Shown here piece by piece: positions 57,045 to 64,000 of a stretch of 64,000 nt of DNA. The notes below the pieces were generated by a model. The model ran no database searches, was not told where the DNA came from, and was given only the letters and a program-made list of their open reading frames with translations. A program made the position numbers and the translations under genes. The stretch spans positions 1,674,001 through 1,738,000 of the forward strand of contig NZ_CP019646.1 of assembly GCF_001999965.1 (NCBI RefSeq). Reading direction: 5' to 3'. Numbering within the stretch: position 1 is the first letter of the stretch; each line of letters begins with the position of its first letter. The DNA comes from Limihaloglobus sulfuriphilus. GTDB lineage: Bacteria; Planctomycetota; Phycisphaerae; Sedimentisphaerales; Sedimentisphaeraceae.

Positions 57045-58130
57045 ATGACCATGACTAAAAGAATAACAAAAACGACAGACATTCTCAAGAACAAAAAATT
57101 AACAAAACGCGACCGGCTTTACATCGGTATCGATGTTCACAAGGTAAAACATCACTTCGCATTCTGGCTAAATGGCCGAATCGTAAAGACTTCCGTCATG
57201 CCGGCAGACGATCTGGCTGTAGTAGAAAAGCTTCATCCATATAAGGTCGCAATCAAAGAGATTGTTTATGAAGCCGGCCCAACAGGCTTTCACCTGGCTC
57301 GCTTTCTAAGAGAATGCGGTTTTCCGGTAGAGGTCATCGCCCCTTCTGAGGTACCTGAGAGCCGCAGCAGTAAAGCCAAATCCGACAGACTTGACTGTCG
57401 AAAGCTGGCTACATATTCTGCCAAAGGCTTACTTAAACCTGTCTCGATCCCCACTCCGCAGCAGGAGGCGTCCCGCCAGCTCAGCAGGCATCGTGACCAG
57501 CTCGTCTCAAAGCGTAAACGGGTAAAACAACAGATCAAGAGCCTGTTATTGCAGAATGGGATATCCGAACCCGGTGGTCTGGACACGTTCAGCAAAGCAG
57601 CGATCGCTGAACTGAGAAACATACGTATGTTCGATCAATTGAAGTACTGTTTTGAGTCATTCATTGATGAGCTTGAATTTTTCAATGCTAAAATAAAGGA
57701 TCTGGAAAAAAGGCTTAAACAACAATTCAAACAGCCGGAGTACTCCAAAGAACTCAAACTGCTTTTAAGCCATCCCGGGGTAGGTGTCATTACCGCCAGG
57801 CAGTTCATACTTGAAGTACACGATCCGGAACGTTTTAACACCGGCACTGAGATTGCCGGTTACCTGGGGCTCTGTCCAAAGGTAAACCAGAGTGGCCAGC
57901 GAAGAAAGGATGGTAATGTCGTAATGACCAGCAAGGGAACATTAAGAGCAAACCTGGTCGAGGCGAGTTGGGCCTGGATACGCAAGGATAACTGCGCCCG
58001 TGAGGTGTTCATACGAATCCTGCACAATACAGGAAACGACAAGAAGGCTATAGTGGCTATGGCAAGGAGGCTGGCTATCCATTTATGGAAAATGCTTTGC
58101 AGTCAGCAGTATTATAAAAAAGCGGCATAA
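57045..58130 (+). CDS. IS110/IS1111-family recombinase (DEDD transposase)
   Basis: The 361-residue protein has the N-terminal RuvC-like DEDD domain starting Y-I-G-I-D-V-H-K (first Asp), E in 'IVYEAGPTG', and D-R-L-D-C in 'KSDRLDCRKLA', and the C-terminal helix-hairpin-helix/Ser domain 'LLSHPGVGVITA' and 'LGLCPKVNQSG'. The ATG follows AGGAGAC. These enzymes recombine circular intermediates using a structured RNA from the element's non-coding end. The long 3' non-coding stretch fits the IS1111 group. Confidence 0.94.
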   Translation: MTMTKRITKTTDILKNKKLTKRDRLYIGIDVHKVKHHFAFWLNGRIVKTSVMPADDLAVVEKLHPYKVAIKEIVYEAGPTGFHLARFLRECGFPVEVIAPSEVPESRSSKAKSDRLDCRKLATYSAKGLLKPVSIPTPQQEASRQLSRHRDQLVSKRKRVKQQIKSLLLQNGISEPGGLDTFSKAAIAELRNIRMFDQLKYCFESFIDELEFFNAKIKDLEKRLKQQFKQPEYSKELKLLLSHPGVGVITARQFILEVHDPERFNTGTEIAGYLGLCPKVNQSGQRRKDGNVVMTSKGTLRANLVEASWAWIRKDNCAREVFIRILHNTGNDKKAIVAMARRLAIHLWKMLCSQQYYKKAA

Positions 58131-58440
58131 ATCAAAATACAAACTAAAGATTGAACCTGTGCAAACTCGACCAATTGGGATGACTACGACTCAGCCGTGT
58201 GCTTATGAAGGATGGATAGTTGCTTGAGGCAGAATCCGGACATTGCCTCAGATTAGAGCACCCATCAAAAAGGTACGTCCGAAGATGGTAGCTCCCAGTT
58301 TAGGATTAATCGAATATTAAAATGTGCTTCGAGCACGAATAGCAGGAGGAGTAATGCCTGCAGGTTTGATGTTTGAGAAAGGTGTATCATGAGGATAATA
58401 ATAGAACCGGGATAAGTTGAGGCTGTGACAGGCTAACCTT
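58131..58440 (+). ncRNA. Candidate bridge RNA region of the IS110/IS1111 element
   Basis: About 310 bases without an open frame directly after the recombinase. Three hairpins are visible: TGAGGCA (58225) with TGCCTCA (58244), GTGCT (58324) with AGCAC (58332), and GCAGG (58342) with CCTGC (58357). IS1111-group elements carry their bridge RNA downstream of the recombinase gene. The exact ends and the guide loops could not be assigned. Confidence 0.4.
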
Positions 58441-58447
58441 AGCCCAC

Positions 58448-58513
58448 GGTTTTGGTGTCTGTGCCTGCGACGAGCTTTAGTGGTGGCCCATTCTCGTCAC
58501 AGACACCAAAACC
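58448..58513. other. Long hairpin with conserved apical loop (copy 2)
   Basis: GGTTTTGGTGTCTGTG (58448-58463) pairs perfectly over 16 bp with its complement at 58498-58513, and ACGAG/CTCGT extend it inside. The 34-base loop holds CGACGAGCTTT (58468-58478), three bases, then GGTGGCCCATTCTC (58482-58495), the same as in the IS21 hairpin at 28985-29076. The stem sequences are unrelated. It lies between the IS110-type element and the tRNA-like fragment. Confidence 0.75.
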
Positions 58514-58553
58514 TGACATATCCGCAAAGAAAAATAAATTAACACTTGACATG

Positions 58554-58595
58554 TAGCCTCATAGAGGCTGAGGGTTCGAGTCCCTTCGGCCTCGC
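58554..58595 (+). pseudogene. 3' fragment of a tRNA-like gene (attachment-site remnant)
   Basis: TAGCCTC/GAGGCT resembles the long variable arm of a class II tRNA, followed by a T-arm G-A-G-G-G with loop TTCGAGT and C-C-C-T-T, and a 3' acceptor strand CGGCCTCG. The 5' half is missing and CT stands in place of CCA. Such 3' ends are the usual target of integrases, and an integrase fragment lies 57 bases on. It could instead be a tmRNA end. Confidence 0.55.
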
Positions 58596-58600
58596 TTTTT

Positions 58601-58642
58601 AAAGCCTTGTAAGTCAGTGGCTTACGAGGCTTTTTCTTTTTT
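58601..58642 (+). terminator. Intrinsic terminator after the tRNA-like fragment
   Basis: AAAGCCTTGTAAG pairs with CTTACGAGGCTTT (one G-U) around TCAGTGG, followed by TTTTTCTTTTTT. This is a strong classical terminator, suggesting the former tRNA transcript ended here. Confidence 0.8.
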
Positions 58643-58651
58643 AGGCATGCC

Positions 58652-58799
58652 TTAAAAATCACCTGCGTGCCAAGTGCGTGCCAAAATATCACCGAAGCCT
58701 TCTGCGACTGCGTCTCGTGCCCTGCCAACCAAATTATCTTCAACCGCCAGGTAAAACTGTTGCGTTGTTTCAAATTTAGCATGGCCGGCAATGGCGTGC
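58652..58799 (-). pseudogene. C-terminal fragment of a tyrosine recombinase (integrase)
   Basis: The minus strand reads A-G-H-A-K-F-E-T-T-Q-Q-F-Y-L-A-V, the conserved G-H...T-T-Q-x-Y segment with the catalytic His and Tyr, then ~30 residues and a stop. The frame is cut upstream by the IS-end repeat at 58796. With the tRNA-like 3' fragment adjacent, it marks the end of a former integrated island. Confidence 0.75.
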
Positions 58800-58838
58800 T
58801 ATCCAAAAACTCATATCTCCGTCTATTATTACCTGTCA
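58796..58838. repeat. IS-end repeat, second location
   Basis: GTGCTATCCAAAAACTCAT plus ATCTCCG and, after a short gap, ATTATTACCTGTCA match 48273-48328. It truncates the integrase fragment. Confidence 0.6.
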
Positions 58839-58842
58839 GAGC

Positions 58843-60576
58843 AATTCCGTTTGTAAGGCTTTTCAGAAAATTTGCCACAAAATACTATTGATACCCAGTA
58901 GGTTAATGCGGATTAATCGGCGTTTCCTCGGCTTGCGGGCGTGCTTTGGGGGAGCAGTCGGGGCGAGCCTGGTGTGTGTTTCTTCTGGTCGTGTGATTTT
59001 AGGCGCACCGATAGTGTGGCAGGTAGTTTGTTGGTTTGTATTTGCGTTGTTATGCGGCTGATATTTTGATCGACTCTGATTTAACCAGTGAGCGTATGTA
59101 GTGCGGCTGCTTGGTTTTCACGTACCCCAATGCCGTGCCTAACATCGTGATCAGTGCCAGGTCTACTCGCATCTGCATTTTTTTAAGGCCTCGAATATAG
59201 TGAGTTTCAAAACCAAAGGAGACATCGAGCCGACTGTTGACCCTCTCGACAGAAGTCCGTTTTTTGTATTCGTCTTTCCATTTATAGCTGTCCCGCGGCA
59301 AAGCCATAAAGATACGCGGGTCTTTTTCCAACCCGATCCTGATACTCTTGCCAATTGGACAACTCCCTGATGCGGGGCATGTCAGCCCTTGATGGTGTGC
59401 CGGGCAACCGAACTTGATACTGTCTCTATCCTTCTCAAAACCCCTGTTGCACATCTTGTTGAGTTCTCCCCCCTTGCAGCACTTGCAGAACACCTCACCC
59501 TGCTGGTTGTAATATATCCTGTCAAGGCCTTCAACCGGGCTATGTTCCAACTGCGTCATATTGCGAGTATCAACAACAGCACGTATATCGTGCTCCTTCC
59601 ATAACCATAGCTTGAAATCGCCGCAATCATAGCCTTTGTCTGCCGAGAGATATTCGCACTTCTCAAGAGCCTTTGAGGGACAGGCGTCAACCAGATTGTA
59701 CGCCTCTAACATATCATTGTCATTACCCGGCGTTACGATACGTGCTATCGGCAGTTCATAATTGGCATCCACTGCCAGATGAACCTTGTAACCAAATATC
59801 GTTGTTTTTTTGATAATCTTACCGTTTTTATCTGTGTAAGTTTTTGTTGCCCAGCCGCCGTCAGTATCCCTTCTGCCGTCAGGCTTATTTTCTGAACCGG
59901 AGTTTGCCGCACTCTGGATGACTTTGCTGTCAATCGCTATACGCTGACCAAAGCCGGGCAGTTCCCGGGCAAGACACTCCAGAAGATTCTGGAAAATACC
60001 GGCTACTTCTGCCGGATACTCCATAAGCGACTTGAGCAGGTTGGTATAGGCGTTTGATGATGGTACCGGGTGCTCTTTGAGAGGATCAAAACCGCAGATA
60101 TCCCTGAGCTGACCGTTGCGAGAAAGCTCCCGGCGAAGAGCTTCGATGGTGTTGTGCCCAAATACGATGCCGGCAAGCATTGAGTTCCAACTGGCCCGTA
60201 TCGGGTAGTCATCACGTCCATTGCCGCGGCGTTTTTCGAGTGTTTGCATTAGTTGTTCATCGTCGAGCGTCTTGAGTAACAGGTCGAGCCGCTCTAAATC
60301 TCCGAGATTTTCAACATTTTGGTAGCAAAACAAGCTGGGTTGTGGTATATTAGCCATTGGTAAATCCTTTTGTAGAATATAATATAAGTTCTTTTGGTTT
60401 AATGTCTTATATTATATCACATGCAAAATGATTTACCATTTTTCTATGGGGGCAATTTGAGGTTTTTTAATGTTTTTTTCGCTCGAATCAGGCCTGAAGC
60501 CAGAGAAAAAGGGGGAAAATCGGTTTCACTGCCGTTGCTAAATCCACCCGCTCAACAACTTACAAACAAACGGAAT
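58843..60576 (-). mobile_element. IS1182-like insertion sequence, copy 1 (~1.73 kb)
   Basis: The left end AATTCCGTTTGTAAGG is shared with copy 2 at 62976. The right end CTTACAAACAAACGGAAT is its inverted counterpart with a four-base insertion. Exact ends and target duplication could not be fixed. Confidence 0.75.
59050..60357 (-). CDS. IS1182-like (IS4-superfamily) transposase, copy 1
   Basis: The 435-residue transposase has an N-terminal DUF772-like domain ('YPIRASWNSMLAGIVFGHNTIEALRREL'), then a DDE core with D in 'RIAIDSKVIQ', D in 'YLSADKGYDCGD' and E in 'KKRTSVERVNSRLD', and a Cys-rich insert (C-K-C-C...C, C-P, C-P) that may bind metal. It appears intact. A second copy is cut by the window end. 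Confidence 0.93.
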   Translation of the reverse strand: MANIPQPSLFCYQNVENLGDLERLDLLLKTLDDEQLMQTLEKRRGNGRDDYPIRASWNSMLAGIVFGHNTIEALRRELSRNGQLRDICGFDPLKEHPVPSSNAYTNLLKSLMEYPAEVAGIFQNLLECLARELPGFGQRIAIDSKVIQSAANSGSENKPDGRRDTDGGWATKTYTDKNGKIIKKTTIFGYKVHLAVDANYELPIARIVTPGNDNDMLEAYNLVDACPSKALEKCEYLSADKGYDCGDFKLWLWKEHDIRAVVDTRNMTQLEHSPVEGLDRIYYNQQGEVFCKCCKGGELNKMCNRGFEKDRDSIKFGCPAHHQGLTCPASGSCPIGKSIRIGLEKDPRIFMALPRDSYKWKDEYKKRTSVERVNSRLDVSFGFETHYIRGLKKMQMRVDLALITMLGTALGYVKTKQPHYIRSLVKSESIKISAA

Positions 60577-60582
60577 AGCTCC

Positions 60583-61409
60583 TGTCAAGGCCGCAAAAAA
60601 AATCAAGCAGCCCTTCTGTAACTTTTTAAAAGTCCGCCAAGGAAATCTTTTCTTGATACCATAGCGGGCTTAAAACTTATCTTACTGCCGCCCTTCGACT
60701 TTTATTATACTCATCTGGAATCTTGTTATTGATCCCCTGAAATGTCCACACTTCCTTTTGAAACATATCCGCGAACAAAAAGACTCCTTCGTACCTGGAT
60801 AGAAACTCACACCATGACAAACCTTTCCGCTCTGGTGACGACGGCAGTCCATTACGTATCAGGATGTTCGCTACACTCGTTTTCGATATTTCTATTTCCA
60901 GTTTTTTGAGTTCCCCCTGAATACGTTTATAGCCCCATTCATTTTCACGAGCCATCCTGCAGACTATCTGTTCGATACCAACATCGATACGAGGCCTTCC
61001 GGGTTTTCTTTTTCTTCGATCTGAATAATCCCACTTCTGCTTCTCAAGTCTTCTCTGCCAGGCAAGGATAGTCTTGGGCTTTACAATACTTACCACCTGC
61101 TCCATCAGGTCCCTGCCCAATGTCAAGGCTGCTTCAACCAGACTTCGCCGTTCATCATCATTAAAAATGATCCGTTTCTTGATCCTGGATTTAAGAATCT
61201 TGTTTTCCAAGCGAAGATACTCGTTCTGAAGTGTGAATTCCCGGCACAATAAACGCGTGATCGTAGCTATTACCGGAATTGTAAGCCATTTCTTAGATAT
61301 AGTTGTGTTATTAAAATCTTCCATGACAATAATAACATAAAACGTTGACTGTTCAATAATTAAATGATATAATATCAGCATAATTCAAGATAGCTATGAA
61401 TATTTGTAC
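60583..61409 (-). mobile_element. Integrase-core IS, copy 2: internal-deletion derivative
   Basis: It has the same ends as copy 1 (48326-49546) but is about 390 bases shorter, because the catalytic part of the transposase is missing. It lies directly against the right end of the IS1182-like element. Confidence 0.7.
60677..61324 (-). pseudogene. Integrase-core transposase, copy 2, with internal deletion
   Basis: The start is the ATG at 61324 (M-E-D-F-N-N). The frame keeps Gln (CAG) where copy 1 has the amber codon. After 'QKEVWTF' it jumps to Q-G-I-N-N-K-I-P-D-E-Y-N-K, losing about 115 residues with the second Asp and the Glu of the DDE triad. A one-base loss then shifts the last residues (S-R-R-A-A-V-R). 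Not active. Confidence 0.88.
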
Positions 61410-61620
61410 ACCACGCCCCCAGAGGAACTTAACCATGAGAAACAATCCCACACTTAAAGGGAATTTTAATTGTCGCTGAAGGAATTTTTACTTGACGTCG
61501 GACAAGTGTAAAACAGTCTGGAATACTATCGTTTACCAGAAAATCAGGCTAAGACCTCAAATTTTGCCAAAATTTGAAACCCCGCTTTTTGCTGAACTCG
61601 TCTGACCATTTTGATGAATT

Positions 61621-62975
61621 TTACTCTCCACTTTTCAGATTAAATTTTTCTTCTTTTTTTACTGTCTTTTGATACCAGCTGAAATAAAGAATCACTGTAG
61701 TAACAACTGCAATTAAAAACGAAATCAATGTTTGCCTGTAAAAATGCCCTACGATGTATATAGATCCCATATAATATGCATGAATAGCAATGCCGGCCAC
61801 TATTGCGTTAAAGAAAACAAGATAAGGATTGTCGGTACTTGCTCTATGTTCATCTTTTGTGAGCCCCATTCTTCTGTAAACCCCCGCCCATAAACCGAAG
61901 GGCTTTATACGTTTATAAAACTCATCTATATACTCTTGATTCACTTCTCTTGTCATAAGTGAACCAATGACACAGCCAATTCCTGATACCAAAATACAGA
62001 TTATAGACATTATGTGCCATGGAACGGGAAAACCAGGAATCAGCATTAGTATTGAAACCAGAAGACCGCCAAAAAAACCTATCATAAAGCCCCAGCCGTT
62101 TACCCTCCACCAATACCAGCGCAGAACATTTGGACAGATTACCGATGCACCGAGACCGGCCATAATCCAGCTCCAAAGACTGTTGAGAGTAGCGTATTTG
62201 AGGCTTATAAGACCGATTGTCATGCCTGATGCAATAACAAAAGCCGTGCACCCGTAACTGTACCATACCAGATTCCTGCTATTGTCATCTATCTTCATCA
62301 AAGGCTGGACAATATCACGAACCATCAAAGAAGCACCCGTGTTAATAAGCGAACTTATTGTTGACATGAATGCCGCTACAAGACTTACTACCAATAAACC
62401 TCTTACACCGTACGTCATGTACTCATTTATAACTAAAGGAAGAAGCTGATCAACCTTGCTGCTTTCGATATCAGCAAAAGAGTATAATCCCAGAAAGGCT
62501 ACGGCAGCCGTAAAAAGCCATCGCGGTATGAGTACAATATTCCAGAACGCACTTAATTTAGCTGCGTCTGCGGGTGTTTTAGCGGCAAGAAATCGCTGTT
62601 CACCGAATCCGCCGGCAGAAACAGTAAAACACAGCATTGTGCCTATTACCATCCGTGAAAGTGTTTCTGATCTGAAATTTTCGTATTCGGGAAAATTAGT
62701 AGTTTCTGGAATACTCAGTGGCAACCATTCTTTTACGTTACCAATATTTGAATTAAGAATTTCAGGGTCAATCGTCTTATAAGCGATAACTGCCAATACG
62801 ATTCCGCTGGTTGTAATCAAAATACTTTGCAGGAAATCTGTGACTATCACCCCTTTGAAGCCGCCAAAAAGTACATACAGAGACGTCAAAACCGTTATTA
62901 TAACTGCAGTCCGGGTTGGAGGCAAGTTATAAACTTTTGCAAACTCAGCAAGAACTACAAAAGCCATTCCGGAGA
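61621..62975 (-). pseudogene. Sodium/solute symporter (SSS family), N-terminus removed by IS insertion
   Basis: About 450 residues with roughly ten membrane helices and SSS features ('VLFGGFKGVIVTDFLQS', 'SAGGFGEQRFLAAKTPADAA', 'VAAFMSTISSLINTGASLMVRDIV'). The reading frame continues upstream of the ATG at 62967 (F-S-G-M) into the IS1182-like end at 62976, so the first ~100-150 residues (first helices) are lost. SSS proteins in such loci import monosaccharides or sugar acids with sodium. It is probably non-functional. Confidence 0.88.
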
Positions 62976-64000
62976 AATTCCGTTTGTAAGGCTTTTCAGA
63001 AAATTTGCCACAAAATACTATTGATACCCAGTAGGTTAATGCGGATTAATCGGCGTTTCCTCGGCTTGCGGGCGTGCTTTGGGGGAGCAGTCGGGGCGAG
63101 CCTGGTGTGTGTTTCTTCTGGTCGTGTGATTTTAGGCGCACCGATAGTGTGGCAGGTAGTTTGTTGGTTTGTATTTGCGTTGTTATGCGGCTGATATTTT
63201 GATCGACTCTGATTTAACCAGTGAGCGTATGTAGTGCGGCTGCTTGGTTTTCACGTACCCCAATGCCGTGCCTAACATCGTGATCAGTGCCAGGTCTACT
63301 CGCATCTGCATTTTTTTAAGGCCTCGAATATAGTGAGTTTCAAAACCAAAGGAGACATCGAGCCGACTGTTGACCCTCTCGACAGAAGTCCGTTTTTTGT
63401 ATTCGTCTTTCCATTTATAGCTGTCCCGCGGCAAAGCCATAAAGATACGCGGGTCTTTTTCCAACCCGATCCTGATACTCTTGCCAATTGGACAACTCCC
63501 TGATGCGGGGCATGTCAGCCCTTGATGGTGTGCCGGGCAACCGAACTTGATACTGTCTCTATCCTTCTCAAAACCCCTGTTGCACATCTTGTTGAGTTCT
63601 CCCCCCTTGCAGCACTTGCAGAACACCTCACCCTGCTGGTTGTAATATATCCTGTCAAGGCCTTCAACCGGGCTATGTTCCAACTGCGTCATATTGCGAG
63701 TATCAACAACAGCACGTATATCGTGCTCCTTCCATAACCATAGCTTGAAATCGCCGCAATCATAGCCTTTGTCTGCCGAGAGATATTCGCACTTCTCAAG
63801 AGCCTTTGAGGGACAGGCGTCAACCAGATTGTACGCCTCTAACATATCATTGTCATTACCCGGCGTTACGATACGTGCTATCGGCAGTTCATAATTGGCA
63901 TCCACTGCCAGATGAACCTTGTAACCAAATATCGTTGTTTTTTTGATAATCTTACCGTTTTTATCTGTGTAAGTTTTTGTTGCCCAGCCGCCGTCAGTAT
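62976..64000 (-). mobile_element. IS1182-like insertion sequence, copy 2, cut by window end
   Basis: From AATTCCGTTTGTAAGG onward it appears the same as copy 1 (58843 onward) wherever compared, to the last base of the window. It is inserted in the SSS symporter gene. Confidence 0.88.
63183..64000 (-). CDS. IS1182-like transposase, copy 2, N-terminus beyond window
   Basis: The frame is open to the window edge and its protein matches copy 1 (59050-60357) without visible difference, including D in 'YLSADKGYD' and E in 'SVERVNSRLD'. The N-terminal DUF772 part and the first catalytic Asp lie outside the window. Confidence 0.92.
   Translation of the reverse strand, partial: TDGGWATKTYTDKNGKIIKKTTIFGYKVHLAVDANYELPIARIVTPGNDNDMLEAYNLVDACPSKALEKCEYLSADKGYDCGDFKLWLWKEHDIRAVVDTRNMTQLEHSPVEGLDRIYYNQQGEVFCKCCKGGELNKMCNRGFEKDRDSIKFGCPAHHQGLTCPASGSCPIGKSIRIGLEKDPRIFMALPRDSYKWKDEYKKRTSVERVNSRLDVSFGFETHYIRGLKKMQMRVDLALITMLGTALGYVKTKQPHYIRSLVKSESIKISAA

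Noticed and set aside
58477-58878. 133-residue minus-strand frame over the integrase fragment
   Set aside because: The integrase C-terminus is in a different frame on the same strand. This one runs through the terminator and the tRNA-like fragment.

Overview
This window looks like a piece of a Planctomycetota chromosome, most like the anaerobic, polysaccharide-degrading Phycisphaerae/Sedimentisphaerales. That is an inference from gene style, not from a marker gene. The signs are secreted LamG proteins ending in either a PEP-CTERM tail or a Planctomycete-type dockerin-like tail (D-x-N-x-D ... D...W-L), pseudopilins carrying an H-X9-DG signature, several Gfo/Idh/MocA oxidoreductases, and propeller-type carbohydrate-active proteins beside sugar-type regulators. 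No rRNA, intact tRNA or CRISPR array was seen.

Region 1 (1-24.6 kb) is orderly and nearly free of mobile DNA. It holds the end of an M14 peptidase lipoprotein, a LamG/PEP-CTERM protein, an AraC regulator paired with an oxidoreductase, and then two long minus-strand operons. Operon A (14440 to 4072) runs: Gfo/Idh/MocA oxidoreductase, pseudopilin, three secreted oligogalacturonate-lyase-like (PL22-type) propellers, a fourth degenerate paralogue without the metal-binding histidines, and a large triple-LamG protein. Operon B (23517 to 14698) runs: a small membrane protein, an Old-Yellow-Enzyme/GltD fusion, a UroD-fold protein, an SDR, a fumarate-reductase-like flavoprotein, KDPG aldolase and KDG kinase. 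A divergent AraC regulator sits beside it. Together A and B suggest uptake or surface handling of uronate-type oligosaccharides, followed by a KDG to KDPG to pyruvate + glyceraldehyde-3-phosphate route with an unusual redox front end. This is the best candidate for an undescribed pathway.

Region 2 (24.6-30.5 kb) has a Fic protein followed by nested insertion sequences: an IS21-family element with a 6-bp target duplication sits inside a 1.57-kb rve-type IS. Region 3 (30.5-42.4 kb) is a second polysaccharide locus: a VCBS-repeat propeller, a pseudopilin, a LacI regulator with palindromic operators, tandem LamG paralogues with interchangeable C-terminal tails, a sialidase-like propeller, and a DHDPS/N-acetylneuraminate-lyase-family enzyme whose end is overwritten by an IS.

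Region 4 (42.4-64 kb) is decaying. Two IS30 copies whose encoded proteins are identical, the rve-type IS, two differently broken copies of another integrase-core IS, two IS1182-like copies (the second running off the window), an IS110/IS1111-type element, a dead IS5 and several solo IS ends surround a GntR regulator, a GH C-terminal fragment, a frameshifted GH32, a propeller/LamG glycosidase-like protein and an N-terminally truncated SSS symporter. A tRNA-like 3' fragment next to an integrase C-terminus marks an old integration site. Two long hairpins with different stems but a nearly identical 28-nt apical loop (28985-29076 and 58448-58513) are the most striking non-coding signal.
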